Source: Acidimicrobiales bacterium
GTDB lineage: Bacteria > Actinomycetota > Acidimicrobiia > Acidimicrobiales > RAAP-2
Length of the DNA stretch: 64,000 nt
Assembly: GCA_017883045.1 (NCBI GenBank)
Contig: JADGOJ010000001.1
Location: 1-64,000, forward strand
Reading direction: 5' to 3'
Both the position numbers and the translations under genes were made by a program. Positions 43,289-52,516 of the stretch are shown in pieces. The notes under the pieces were generated by a model that was given only the letters and a program-made list of their open reading frames with translations, did no database searches and was not told where the DNA came from. Numbering within the stretch: position 1 is the stretch's first letter; every line of letters starts with the position of its first letter.

Positions 43289-45988
43289 GTGCGAACGACC
43301 TTGAGCCCATCGACCGTCACGTGGTGGCGACCGCTGGCGCGCGCCGACCGCAACGCCGTGCTGCTCATGCTGCTCATCCCGCTCGTGCTCTTCGGGGTCC
43401 CGGCGCTCTTCGGCCATCCGGCCATCGCGGCGGACAACCTGATCCAGAACTTCCCGTTGCGGGTGCTGGCGGGCCAGCAGATCCGCTCGGGGCACCTGCC
43501 GCTGCTCAACCCCCTCGCGAACTCCACGACGCCGCTGCTGGGAGGCATGAACGCCGGCGCGCTCTTCCCGGCCACGCTGCTCTTCGTCGTTCTGCCCCCG
43601 ATCCTGGCGTGGGTGTTCAACCTGGTCGCGGTCTACGTGGCCGCGGCGCTGGGCATGTTCGCCCTGCTGCGCTGGCACCAACTGCGATCCCTCTCGGCGA
43701 CCGTCGCGGCCCTGGTCTTCGCCTACAGCGGCGCGATGATCGGCCAGATGGTGCACCTCGGGGTCATCCAGGGCTTCGCGCTGCTGCCGTGGGCGACGCT
43801 GGCGATGCTCTCGATGGCACGAGCCCTGCGAAATCTCTCCTTCGAGGCGACCGGGCGCCAACGTGCGCGAACGATGATGCCTGGCGTCATGGCGCTCGCG
43901 GCGGTGTGGGGACTCGTCTGTCTGTCCGGTGAGCCGCGCGCCATCGCCGAGATCGAGCTGCTGACGCTCGTCATCGCGCCGGTCGTGGCACTCGTGCGCA
44001 GCTCGTACCAGCCCGCGCGCTGGCGAGAGCGGTTCCTCTACCTCGCCGGCGTGGTGACCGGCGCGGCGTGGGGGGTCGTGGTCGGCCTCGTGCAGCTCCT
44101 GCCGGGCTGGAACTTCATCGCCCAGTCACAGCGCGCCTCCATCTCCTACTCGTTCTTCGGGGCCGGCTCGTTGGTGGTGCGCTGGACGTCGATGCTGTTC
44201 CTCCAGACGATCGTCGGCGGCAACGCCGTGCTCGGCCAACCGCACTTCTTCACCGGCTACAACCTCCCCGAGGTGACCGGCTACGTCGGCATCCTCGCGC
44301 TCGTCGCGGTGGCCGCCTTCCTCTCGCGGCTCACCTGGCGGGGATGGAGTGGCGAGAATCGCGACTTCGTGGTCTACGCGACGCTCATCGTGGTGGGGCT
44401 GCTCACGACGTGGGGGAGCTTCACTCCGCTCGGTCACGTGTTCCAGCACATCCCGCTGTTCGGCAGCACGAGGCTCCAGAGCCGCAACATCGTGCTCGTC
44501 GATTTCGGGGCGACGGCGCTGCTCGGATGGTGGCTCGATCGCCTCCAAGAGCGCGATCTCGCCGGAGCGGGCCTGCTGGGACGCCGACGCGCACTCACGG
44601 TCGTTCCCGCAGCGGTGACGATCGCGCTGAGCGCCGCGATGATGGTGTGGGGCGCGTCCATCGTGAGGTGGCTTGGAGCGACGGCCAGTGCTTCGCAGAT
44701 GGCCCGCCACGAGACCCTGACCTTGGCCCTGCAGATCGCCATCGCCGGTTCGATCGCTCTGCTGGTGCTCGGGGCCGCTCGAACGCGCCACCTGGTGCGG
44801 TGGCTCTGCGCCGTCGCGGCGTTCGACGTCGTGGTGTTCATGCTCTTCTGCTCGACGGGCTTCTCCCCGGGTCGCGTCGACGTGATGCCCTCAAGGGAGA
44901 AGGCGCTGAGTGAACTGGGCAACGCCGGACGATTCGCCCTCGTCGATCCCTCGGGCGGTCACGCCGAAGCCTTCGAGGCCCTGGGACTTCCGAACATGAA
45001 CGTCTTCACGCAGCTCCCCAGCGTCCAAGGCTACGGCTCGCTCATCAACTCCTTCTACGGCGACGTCACGTACGTCCACCCGCTCTTCAGCATCGCTGCC
45101 TGTCATCTCGCGCAAGGGACCTTCAAGCAACTGCGCCTCGCCACCGTCGTCGCCGCCGCCGACGTGCTGGCGACCCCGGTCACCTCCTCGACGCCGCACC
45201 CGACGTGGTGCTTCCCTCCCGAGAGCACCACCACGGCGAGTCGTTACTTCGGTCAGCTGCTCGCGGTGAAGACCCTGGCGCTCGAGGGGGTGGGCGGAGC
45301 AGCGGTGTCGTCCGGTCCGGTCCAAGCCCAGTTGCTCGACGCGAGGGGCGAACCCACGGGACCGGTCATCGTCCAGATGGGCCAGCCGTCGATGAGCTTC
45401 GACTTCAGCCCCCTCCACGAGATCGCCGCCGGCGTGCGATTCAGCGCCGGCTCGGGAGAAGTGATCTACTCCACGACCGTCGCGCCGATGGATTCGGGGC
45501 CCTCGTACCGACTGGACAACGGCTTCCAGGAGGCGCTCACCACGTCGTGGTGGAAAGCCGGCCGGACGCGCGGCACGTTGACGACGTTCCGGGCCGTGCA
45601 CGTGCGGCCTCCGGCGTGGCTCGGCGCGAACGCGGGGACTTCGAAGGTGGTGTCCATAAGGAATGCGAGTTGGGGTGACTCGTGGGTCACGGTGGACGCC
45701 ACGCACGACACGGTGCTGAAGCGATCGGCCGAGTGGCTGCCGGGATGGCGCGCGACGGCTCTCGACGAGACGACGGGCGCGAGTCGTCGACTCGTGGTCG
45801 AACGGTCCGGGCTCATCCAGCAGGTGATCGTGCCCGCGGGCCGGTGGCGCGTGCACTTCCACTATCACGCGCCGTACATCGAATTGGGTCTCGTGAGCTC
45901 GGGTGCCGGTCTGCTCGCACTGCTGGGGACGTACGGATACCTTCGAGGATGGTTCCGTCGAAACCGAGACGGTAAGGTTCGTCCATGA
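43289..45988 (+). CDS. YfhO-like polytopic membrane protein (probable GT-C glycosyltransferase)
   Basis: An 899-residue protein with about a dozen membrane segments in the first 520 residues and an extracytoplasmic C-terminal part of about 340 residues, closed by one more membrane segment. The early loop ADNLIQNFPLRVLAGQQIRSGHLPLLNP and the overall plan match the YfhO family, thought to transfer sugars from lipid carriers onto wall polymers. It has no neighbours of glycan synthesis; the dapB start overlaps its end (ATGA). Substrate unknown. Confidence 0.82.
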   Translation: MRTTLSPSTVTWWRPLARADRNAVLLMLLIPLVLFGVPALFGHPAIAADNLIQNFPLRVLAGQQIRSGHLPLLNPLANSTTPLLGGMNAGALFPATLLFVVLPPILAWVFNLVAVYVAAALGMFALLRWHQLRSLSATVAALVFAYSGAMIGQMVHLGVIQGFALLPWATLAMLSMARALRNLSFEATGRQRARTMMPGVMALAAVWGLVCLSGEPRAIAEIELLTLVIAPVVALVRSSYQPARWRERFLYLAGVVTGAAWGVVVGLVQLLPGWNFIAQSQRASISYSFFGAGSLVVRWTSMLFLQTIVGGNAVLGQPHFFTGYNLPEVTGYVGILALVAVAAFLSRLTWRGWSGENRDFVVYATLIVVGLLTTWGSFTPLGHVFQHIPLFGSTRLQSRNIVLVDFGATALLGWWLDRLQERDLAGAGLLGRRRALTVVPAAVTIALSAAMMVWGASIVRWLGATASASQMARHETLTLALQIAIAGSIALLVLGAARTRHLVRWLCAVAAFDVVVFMLFCSTGFSPGRVDVMPSREKALSELGNAGRFALVDPSGGHAEAFEALGLPNMNVFTQLPSVQGYGSLINSFYGDVTYVHPLFSIAACHLAQGTFKQLRLATVVAAADVLATPVTSSTPHPTWCFPPESTTTASRYFGQLLAVKTLALEGVGGAAVSSGPVQAQLLDARGEPTGPVIVQMGQPSMSFDFSPLHEIAAGVRFSAGSGEVIYSTTVAPMDSGPSYRLDNGFQEALTTSWWKAGRTRGTLTTFRAVHVRPPAWLGANAGTSKVVSIRNASWGDSWVTVDATHDTVLKRSAEWLPGWRATALDETTGASRRLVVERSGLIQQVIVPAGRWRVHFHYHAPYIELGLVSSGAGLLALLGTYGYLRGWFRRNRDGKVRP
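45973..45978 (+). promoter_or_regulatory. -10 box, leaderless start of dapB
   Basis: TAAGGT with a 6-nt gap to ATG 45985, inside the last codons of the YfhO-like gene. dapB can thus be made without the long upstream mRNA. Confidence 0.5.
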
Positions 45989-46755
45989 AGCGCATCGGAA
46001 TCGTCGGCGGAGCGGGTCGGATGGGCCAAGCGCTGGCCGAGGGCCTCGGCGCGATCGAGGACTTCCGCGTCGCGGCGCTGGTCGACGTGCACGAGCCCCA
46101 CGAGCGCTTCGGCGCCAAGTACCTCGCGTCGCTCGCCGAGCTCGACGCCGACCTCGTCGACGTGATCGTCGACTTCTCCACGCCCGAGGGCGTGGTCGGC
46201 TCGGCGCACTGGTGCTCGGCGAACGGCGTTGGGCTGGTGGTCGGCACGACCGGACTCTCGCGCGAGCAGCGAGCTGAGGTGGAGACGGCCGGGACCAAGG
46301 TGGGCGTGGCGATGGCCTCGAACTTCGCCATCGGCGCGGTGCTCTCCGAGCGCTTCGCGGCGCAGGCCGCCCCCTACTTCGATCGCGTCGAGATCATCGA
46401 ACTGCACCACGACCGCAAGGCCGACGCGCCGTCGGGCACGTCGATCACGACGGCCGACGCCATCGCCAGGGCTCGCCGGGCCGCGGGCGTGGCTCCGATG
46501 GACGATCCGACGGTGCGCCACACCATGGCCGGCGCGCGCGGCGCCGACGCCGTCGACGGTATCAAGATCCACTCGGTGCGCCTGCCGGGCCTCGTGGCCC
46601 ACCAGGAGATCCACTTCGGCGGGCCGGGCGAGGGCCTCACGATCCGTCATGACTCGTTCGGACGCGAGAGCTTCGTCCACGGCGTGGCGCTCGCGGTGCG
46701 CGCCGTCGACGACACGCCTCGCTTCCTCGACGGAATCTCGTCACTCGTGGTGTGA
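45985..46755 (+). CDS. dapB: 4-hydroxy-tetrahydrodipicolinate reductase
   Basis: Second enzyme of the lysine/diaminopimelate pathway. The 256-residue protein has the nucleotide motif GIVGGAGRMGQ at the N-terminus, VDFSTPEG, and the catalytic EIIELHHDRKADAPSGTS with histidine and lysine. dapA follows 37 bases later. Confidence 0.97.
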   Translation: MKRIGIVGGAGRMGQALAEGLGAIEDFRVAALVDVHEPHERFGAKYLASLAELDADLVDVIVDFSTPEGVVGSAHWCSANGVGLVVGTTGLSREQRAEVETAGTKVGVAMASNFAIGAVLSERFAAQAAPYFDRVEIIELHHDRKADAPSGTSITTADAIARARRAAGVAPMDDPTVRHTMAGARGADAVDGIKIHSVRLPGLVAHQEIHFGGPGEGLTIRHDSFGRESFVHGVALAVRAVDDTPRFLDGISSLVV

Positions 46756-46780
46756 TTCGAGGGGTTCCGGCGACGGCTGG

Positions 46781-46786
46781 TAACTT
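46781..46786 (+). promoter_or_regulatory. -10 box, leaderless start of dapA
   Basis: TAACTT with a 6-nt gap to ATG 46793 in the dapB-dapA interval. Confidence 0.5.
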
Positions 46787-46792
46787 CGTTCT

Positions 46793-47689
46793 ATGACCAC
46801 ACCCCTCTTCGGACGCGTCCTCACGGCCATGGTGACGCCCTTCGCGCCCGACGGAACGGTCGACTTCGACGTGGCCATTCAGATAGCCGAGCACCTGGTC
46901 GCCGGGGGCAGCGACGGACTGGTGTTGGCCGGCTCGACGGGCGAGGGCTCTTCACTGACCGACACCGAGAAGCTCGAGCTGTTCGCGTGTATCGCCGGTG
47001 CGGTGCAGGTGCCGGTGCTCGCCGGATCGACCTCGGCGGACACCGCGCGTTCGGTCGCCTTGACCAGTCAGGTCGCCGCCACCGGGGCGACCGGCGTGCT
47101 CGCCACGACCCCCGCCTACTCGCGTCCGAGCCAGGCGGGCATCGCCGCGCACCTCGCCGCCGTGGCGGAGTGCACCGAGTTGCCGGTGATGCTCTACGAC
47201 ATACCGTCGCGCACCGGACGCAAGATCGCCGCGTCCACGGCCATCGACCTCGTGCGCGCCCACTCGAACATCATTGCGTTGAAGGACGCGTCGGGCGACC
47301 TCGCGTCGGCCGCGCACCTGAAGGCCGTGCTCGGTGACGCCCTCGACCTCTACAGCGGTGACGACGCGTTGCTGCTGCCCTTCATGGCGATCGGGGCCGT
47401 GGGCATCGTTTCGGTCGCGTCGCACTGGGCCGGGCGCGAGTTCGCGACCATCGTCGACTGCGTCGAACGCGGCGACTGGGCCACGGCGCGCTGCGTGAAC
47501 GAGCGCCTCGCCACCAGCTGCGCGTTCGAGAGCTCCGAGGCCTATCCCAACCCGATGCCCAGCAAGGCCGCGCTGCGGGCCCTCGGCATCAACGCCGGCC
47601 AGTGCCGATTGCCCCACCCACCGAGCGATGCGACACTCGATGCCAACGCGGACCAGGTAGTGGCCACGCTTCGAGCCGCCCGTGGCTAA
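46793..47689 (+). CDS. dapA: 4-hydroxy-tetrahydrodipicolinate synthase
   Basis: First committed enzyme toward diaminopimelate: aldol condensation of aspartate semialdehyde and pyruvate. The 298-residue TIM barrel has GSTGEGSSLTDTEKLEL, the catalytic tyrosine in VMLYDIPSRTGRK and the Schiff-base lysine in IIALKDASGD. It overlaps the RNase J start by eight bases. Confidence 0.97.
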   Translation: MTTPLFGRVLTAMVTPFAPDGTVDFDVAIQIAEHLVAGGSDGLVLAGSTGEGSSLTDTEKLELFACIAGAVQVPVLAGSTSADTARSVALTSQVAATGATGVLATTPAYSRPSQAGIAAHLAAVAECTELPVMLYDIPSRTGRKIAASTAIDLVRAHSNIIALKDASGDLASAAHLKAVLGDALDLYSGDDALLLPFMAIGAVGIVSVASHWAGREFATIVDCVERGDWATARCVNERLATSCAFESSEAYPNPMPSKAALRALGINAGQCRLPHPPSDATLDANADQVVATLRAARG

Positions 47690-49343
47690 GGGCCCCGTTC
47701 GGATCACGTTCCTCGGCGGACTGGGAGAGATCGGGCGCAACTGCGCCGCCATCGAACAGGACGGGCGCATCGTCATCATCGACGCCGGCCTGATGTTCCC
47801 CGAGCCGACCATGTACGGCGTGGACCTGATCCTGCCCGACTTCCGCTGGCTCATCGAACGGCGAGACCGCATCGACGCCATCGTGCTGACCCACGGCCAC
47901 GAGGACCACACCGGGGCGCTGCGCTACCTCGTGAAGGACGTCAACGTGCCGATCTACGGATCCGCGCTGACCCTCGGCTTCGCGCGCCACCGCCTGACCG
48001 AAGCGAAGGTCGCCAAGGATCTCACGTTCATCGAGGTCGCCGACGGCGAGCGGCGCCGGATTGGCCCCTTCGAGGTCGAGTTCATCCCGGTGACCCACTC
48101 GGTGCCGAGCGCCCACGCCCTCGCGTTCTGGACCAACGTCGGCATCGTCGTGCACTCGGGCGACTTCAAGCTCGACCTCACGCCGATCGACGGGCGACGC
48201 ACGGACATCTCGCGACTCGCGGCGTTGGGCGACGAGGGCGTCGCCCTGCTGCTCTGCGACTCCACCAACGCCGAGGAGCCGGGCTTCACCGCCTCGGAGC
48301 GCTCGGTCGGCGGAGCGCTGCGGCGCCTCTTCCTCGAGCGGCCCGAGCGGCGCATGGTGGTCGCCTGCTTCGCCAGCCACATCCACCGCGTCCAGCAGAT
48401 CATCAACGTCGCCAAGGAGCAGAATCGCAAGATCGTGCTGATGGGCCGCTCCATGGAGGCCAACGTCAAGCTCGCGCGCAAGCTGCACCTGCTGCACGTC
48501 GACGCCGCAGACCTCATCGACATCGAGAACATCGACCGCTACCCCCCAGGCGAGGTGTGCGTGATCTGCACCGGCAGCCAGGGCGAGCCGCTGGCCGCCT
48601 TGTCGAAGTTGTCGCGTGGCGACGCGCGCTTCTTGAAGGTCGGTCCCGACGACACGGTGATCCTCAGCTCGCACCCGATCCCGGGCAACGAGTGGACCGT
48701 CGGGCGCGTCATCGACGACCTGCACCGTGCCGCGGCCGAGGTCATCCACTCGGGTCACGAGCCGGTGCACGCTTCGGGTCACGCCCGCCAAGGCGAGCTG
48801 CGCACGTTCCACCAGCTGATCCGACCGCGCAACTTCGTGCCGGTCCACGGCGAGTACCGCCATATGGTTCACCACGCCGAATTGGCCACTTCGATGGGAC
48901 TGAGCCCCAAGCACGTGCTGATCTGCGAGGACGGCGACCAGGTCGAGGTGACCCAGGCCGGCATCCGCCGCTCGGGCCAGGTGCCCGCCGGCTTCCACTA
49001 CATCGACGGCAGTGCCGGCGACCTCGACGAGCGACCACTCGAGGAGAGGCGGATGCTCGCCGAGTACGGCGTGCTGCAGATCTCGGCCGGCGTCGACAAG
49101 GATCGCGGCACCATCATCCAGCCGGTTCGCGTCACCGCGCGAGGCTGGTTCGAAGGCGAGCACGACCGCGGTCTGCTCGACTCGGTCACCAACGAGGTGC
49201 GCGGCGCACTCGAGGCCGCCCTTCGTGACGGCAATCGCGACGCCGAGTCGCTCAACAAGGTGGTCCAGCGCGCCGCCGGTCGACTGTTGGGCCAGAAGTA
49301 CCGCCGCCAGCCCGTGCTGCTGCCGGCGATCGTCGTGCTCTAG
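47682..49343 (+). CDS. rnj: Ribonuclease J
   Basis: Metallo-beta-lactamase/beta-CASP ribonuclease with endo- and 5'-3' exonuclease activity. The 553-residue protein has the zinc motif H71-G-H73-E-D75-H76, SGDFKLDLTP, beta-CASP motifs (FASHIHRVQQI, CTGSQGEPLAAL, SSHPIPGNE) and the C-terminal SGHARQGELRTFHQLIRPRNFVPVHGEYR. GTG 47682 lies in the dapA end; dapA-rnj order is typical for actinobacteria. Its stop overlaps the convergent gene's stop. Confidence 0.96.
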   Translation: MAKGPVRITFLGGLGEIGRNCAAIEQDGRIVIIDAGLMFPEPTMYGVDLILPDFRWLIERRDRIDAIVLTHGHEDHTGALRYLVKDVNVPIYGSALTLGFARHRLTEAKVAKDLTFIEVADGERRRIGPFEVEFIPVTHSVPSAHALAFWTNVGIVVHSGDFKLDLTPIDGRRTDISRLAALGDEGVALLLCDSTNAEEPGFTASERSVGGALRRLFLERPERRMVVACFASHIHRVQQIINVAKEQNRKIVLMGRSMEANVKLARKLHLLHVDAADLIDIENIDRYPPGEVCVICTGSQGEPLAALSKLSRGDARFLKVGPDDTVILSSHPIPGNEWTVGRVIDDLHRAAAEVIHSGHEPVHASGHARQGELRTFHQLIRPRNFVPVHGEYRHMVHHAELATSMGLSPKHVLICEDGDQVEVTQAGIRRSGQVPAGFHYIDGSAGDLDERPLEERRMLAEYGVLQISAGVDKDRGTIIQPVRVTARGWFEGEHDRGLLDSVTNEVRGALEAALRDGNRDAESLNKVVQRAAGRLLGQKYRRQPVLLPAIVVL

Positions 49344-50113
49344 TCGTCGCTCTTGTCCGGCTCGCCGTGGTCGGCGTTGCCGCGTCCCGTGCGCCAGAAC
49401 GCCTTGAGACTCGCCTCGACTTCGCCCAGTCCGCGGTCGAGCAGGGCGGCGCGCACGGCCTTCATGACGTGGAACTCGCCGAAGAGGTAGGCGTGGCCCG
49501 CGTCGGGGGGGAAGGCGAACGCCGCGAGACCGCTCAGCAGTCCCGCGGGGTCGTTCCTCTCGCGGTCGTGGCGGTCGACGAAGATCCCGGTCACGCCGAG
49601 GCCCTCGTCGAACGCGGCGGTGATCGCGTCGTCGGCGTGGTCGATCTCGACGATGAAGATCGCGCGTCCGGGCACTTCGATGCTCTGGGCCATCCGGTAG
49701 AAGGCGGCCAGTCCCGTGGCGTCGCCGACGAAGACGTGCCAATCGGCATCGGGGTCGAGCACGATCTTGCCCCGCGGCCCGATGACGTCGACTGAGTCGC
49801 CGGGCTGGGCGCTGCGCGCCCACTCGCTGCCCGGCCCGTCGTGGCCGGTCGTGATCCACAAGGTGAGCTGGTCGAGTTCCGGTTCGAGCGCGCGCACGCT
49901 GTAGCGGCGCCGCACGAACTTGCCCGCGGCGTTGGCGACCCGCACCATCACGTCGTTGCCGGGCACGCCCGCGAGCAGCACCGCATCGCCGCTCAGCACG
50001 ACCTCGCGGACCGACGAACTCAGCTGGGAGGACGACACGACCTGGCAGACGCGCGCGTGCGCGCCGAGTCGATCGGCCAATTCGGTGGAGGATCCGTGGG
50101 GCGTTGGAGTCAC
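49340..50113 (-). CDS. Siderophore-interacting protein / NAD(P)H flavoreductase
   Basis: A 257-residue protein of the SIP (ViuB-like) family that reduces ferric siderophores with a bound flavin. An FAD-binding barrel (RRRYSVRALEPELDQLTLW, residues about 68-86, and GDSVDVIGPRGK) is followed by the NAD(P)H domain (FVGDATGLAAFYRMA and AYLFGEFHVMKAVRAAL). No siderophore synthesis or transport genes are nearby. GTG 50113 is chosen because TAGTCT stands 6 nt upstream on this strand. Confidence 0.9.
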   Translation of the reverse strand: MTPTPHGSSTELADRLGAHARVCQVVSSSQLSSSVREVVLSGDAVLLAGVPGNDVMVRVANAAGKFVRRRYSVRALEPELDQLTLWITTGHDGPGSEWARSAQPGDSVDVIGPRGKIVLDPDADWHVFVGDATGLAAFYRMAQSIEVPGRAIFIVEIDHADDAITAAFDEGLGVTGIFVDRHDRERNDPAGLLSGLAAFAFPPDAGHAYLFGEFHVMKAVRAALLDRGLGEVEASLKAFWRTGRGNADHGEPDKSDD

Positions 50114-50119
50114 CGGCCC

Positions 50120-50125
50120 AGACTA
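50120..50125 (-). promoter_or_regulatory. -10 box, leaderless start of the siderophore-interacting protein gene
   Basis: TAGTCT on the minus strand with a 6-nt gap to GTG 50113. Confidence 0.5.
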
Positions 50126-50159
50126 GGACCAGTGGCGCGCCTTACGAACCTGCGTTCGG

Positions 50160-50165
50160 TAAGTT
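50160..50165 (+). promoter_or_regulatory. Possible -10 box for ftsK
   Basis: TAAGTT lies 8 nt before GTG 50174 and only 2 nt before ATG 50168, favouring the GTG start. Confidence 0.4.
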
Positions 50166-50173
50166 GGATGGTT

Positions 50174-52513
50174 GTGGCACAGGCACGACACCAGAAGAAG
50201 CCGGCGAAGCGGCCGGTGAAGGCCGCCCGGGGGTCGGACGCGCCGAGCGTATGGCAGCGCCACGCTCGCGACCTGTGGGTCGTGCTGCTGGTGGTCGTCG
50301 GGCTCTTCGCGGCCCTGGCCGAAGCGGGGGCGCTCGGCCCCGTCGGGCGTGCGATCTCCACATCGCTGGCCGTCGCGTTCGGCGTGGGGCGCTTCGCGCT
50401 GCCGGTGATGCTGCTCGGCCTCGGCGTGGCGCTCGTCGTGGGCAAGATCGAGGTCGACCGGCCACGGCTGGGCTGGGGGATCGCGCTCGGACTCGTGAGC
50501 CTCTGCGGCATCGGGCACCTCGCCGGGGGTCGCCCGTCGCTGCACGCCAAGACCAAAGCGCTCGCGCACGCCGGTGGCTGGCTCGGCGCCGTCGTGGGCG
50601 GTGGGCTGGACAGGGCCATCGGCATCGCCGGCGCGCTGGTCGTGCTGCTGGCGCTGCTCGTGGTGGCGATCATGGTGGGTACGGGCATCGGGCTCGGCGC
50701 GCTCTACGCCGGGACGGTCGCGCTGGTTCGCGCGAGCGCTTCGCGCCTGGCGCGGTGGTGGTCGATGCGTCCCCAGCACGACGTCGGGTACCCCGGCGAC
50801 GCCGACGACAGCGGGGTCGAGCAGAAGCCCGCCAAACGCGCTCGCAAAGAGCCCGTCGAGGAGTACATCGCCGAGCCCGTCGAGTACGAGGACGAGTACG
50901 GGCAAGAGGAGGGGGGCGGGTACGAGGAGAGCGGCGAGCCCGGACCGGTGCTGGCGCCCATCGTGCCCCTGACCCACCGCGAGCCCGTGATGACGAGCGA
51001 GTGGAGGCTGCCCTCGCCGTCGCTGCTGCTGCGCACCAAGGAGCAGAGGCAGGACCGCGGCGCCATCGAGGACCTGGGCGCCGAGCTGGTCGAGGCGCTC
51101 GGCGCCCACGGTGTCGACACGACCCTCGTCGGCTACACCGTCGGCCCGACAGTCACGCGCTTCGAGCTCGAGCTCGGACCCGGCGTCAAGGTGTCGAGCG
51201 TCACGTCGCTCAACAAGGACATCGCCTACGCCATGGCCTCGCCCGAGGTCCGCATCCTGGCCCCGATCCCCGGACGTTCCGCCATTGGCGTCGAGGTGCC
51301 GAACCGCCAGCGCACGCTCGTCGCGTTGGGTGACCTGCTCGCGTCGGAGGAGGCGTTGGCCGCCGAGCACCCCCTCGACGTCCCCATCGGTCGCGACATC
51401 TCGGGCAAGACGGTGATCGTGAACCTGGGCGAGATGCCCCACGTCCTGATCTCGGGCGCCACCGGGGCGGGCAAGAGCTCGCTCATCAACTCGCTCGTCA
51501 CCTCGCTCGTGATGCGCGCGACCCCCGACCAGCTGCGCCTGATGCTGGTCGACCCCAAGCGCGTGGAGATGGGCCAGTACAACGACCTGCCCCACCTGCT
51601 CTCGCCGGTGGTCGTGGACCCGAAGAGGGCCGCGGGGATGCTGGCCTGGGCGGTCAAGGAGATGGAGCGCCGCTACGACATCCTCGCCGAGAGCGGCGCG
51701 CGCGACATCACGAGTTACCAGCAGATGATCGAGCGCGGCGAGCTGGTGCCCGAGCCGACGGTGCGCGAGCAGGTCGCCGAGGCGATCGAGCGCGCGACCG
51801 GTCTCGAGTCCGACGTCGAGGAGCCGTCGGGCCCCGAGGAGCTGCCCTACATCGTGATCGTCGTGGACGAGTTGAACGACCTGATGATGGTCGCGGCGCG
51901 CGACGTCGAGGAGTCGGTCGTGCGCATCGCCCAGATGGCCCGCGCGGTCGGCATCCACCTGGTGCTCGCGACCCAGCGCCCGAGCGTCGACGTCATCACC
52001 GGCGTCATCAAGGCCAACGTGCCCAGCCGGATCGCCTTCGCGGTCAGTTCGCTCGCCGACAGCCGGGTCATTCTCGACCAGGCCGGCGCCGAACGCCTCA
52101 TCGGCAAGGGCGACATGCTGCTCGTCACCTCGTCGTCGAACGTCGCGCGGCGTCTGCAGGCACCGTGGGTGTCCGAAGAGGAGGTCCATCGCGTCGTCGA
52201 GGCGTGGCGCGCCCAGGGTGGCCGTCGCGAGAACGTGGTGGCGCTCGACGTGCGAGAGGGACGGGGTTCGCAGTCGGGTGGATCGGGAGACGACGATGAC
52301 GACGAGTTGTTGCGCCAGGCCCGCGACCTCGTGATCCGGACCCAGTCGGGTTCGACGTCGATGCTCCAGCGAAAGCTCCGCGTCGGATTCGCCCGCGCCG
52401 GCCGTCTGATGGACCAGCTCGAGCAGGAGCACGTGGTCGCCCCCGGAGACGGCTCCAAGGCCCGCAAGGTCCTGGTGACGCTCGAAGAGTACGACCCGCA
52501 GTCTTCGTTGTAG
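50174..52513 (+). CDS. ftsK: DNA translocase FtsK/SpoIIIE
   Basis: Septal ATPase that pumps chromosomal DNA during division and triggers Xer recombination. From GTG 50174 it has 779 residues: about four to five N-terminal membrane segments (residues 30-205), a short acidic Glu/Tyr-rich linker (about 225-265), the motor with Walker A GATGAGKSS (from residue 428), Walker B IVIVVDELNDLMM, and the C-terminal gamma winged helix (SMLQRKLRVGFARAGRLMDQLE). The linker is much shorter than in E. coli. ATG 50168 and GTG 50132 are alternative starts. Confidence 0.95.
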   Translation: MAQARHQKKPAKRPVKAARGSDAPSVWQRHARDLWVVLLVVVGLFAALAEAGALGPVGRAISTSLAVAFGVGRFALPVMLLGLGVALVVGKIEVDRPRLGWGIALGLVSLCGIGHLAGGRPSLHAKTKALAHAGGWLGAVVGGGLDRAIGIAGALVVLLALLVVAIMVGTGIGLGALYAGTVALVRASASRLARWWSMRPQHDVGYPGDADDSGVEQKPAKRARKEPVEEYIAEPVEYEDEYGQEEGGGYEESGEPGPVLAPIVPLTHREPVMTSEWRLPSPSLLLRTKEQRQDRGAIEDLGAELVEALGAHGVDTTLVGYTVGPTVTRFELELGPGVKVSSVTSLNKDIAYAMASPEVRILAPIPGRSAIGVEVPNRQRTLVALGDLLASEEALAAEHPLDVPIGRDISGKTVIVNLGEMPHVLISGATGAGKSSLINSLVTSLVMRATPDQLRLMLVDPKRVEMGQYNDLPHLLSPVVVDPKRAAGMLAWAVKEMERRYDILAESGARDITSYQQMIERGELVPEPTVREQVAEAIERATGLESDVEEPSGPEELPYIVIVVDELNDLMMVAARDVEESVVRIAQMARAVGIHLVLATQRPSVDVITGVIKANVPSRIAFAVSSLADSRVILDQAGAERLIGKGDMLLVTSSSNVARRLQAPWVSEEEVHRVVEAWRAQGGRRENVVALDVREGRGSQSGGSGDDDDDELLRQARDLVIRTQSGSTSMLQRKLRVGFARAGRLMDQLEQEHVVAPGDGSKARKVLVTLEEYDPQSSL

Positions 52514-52516
52514 TCC

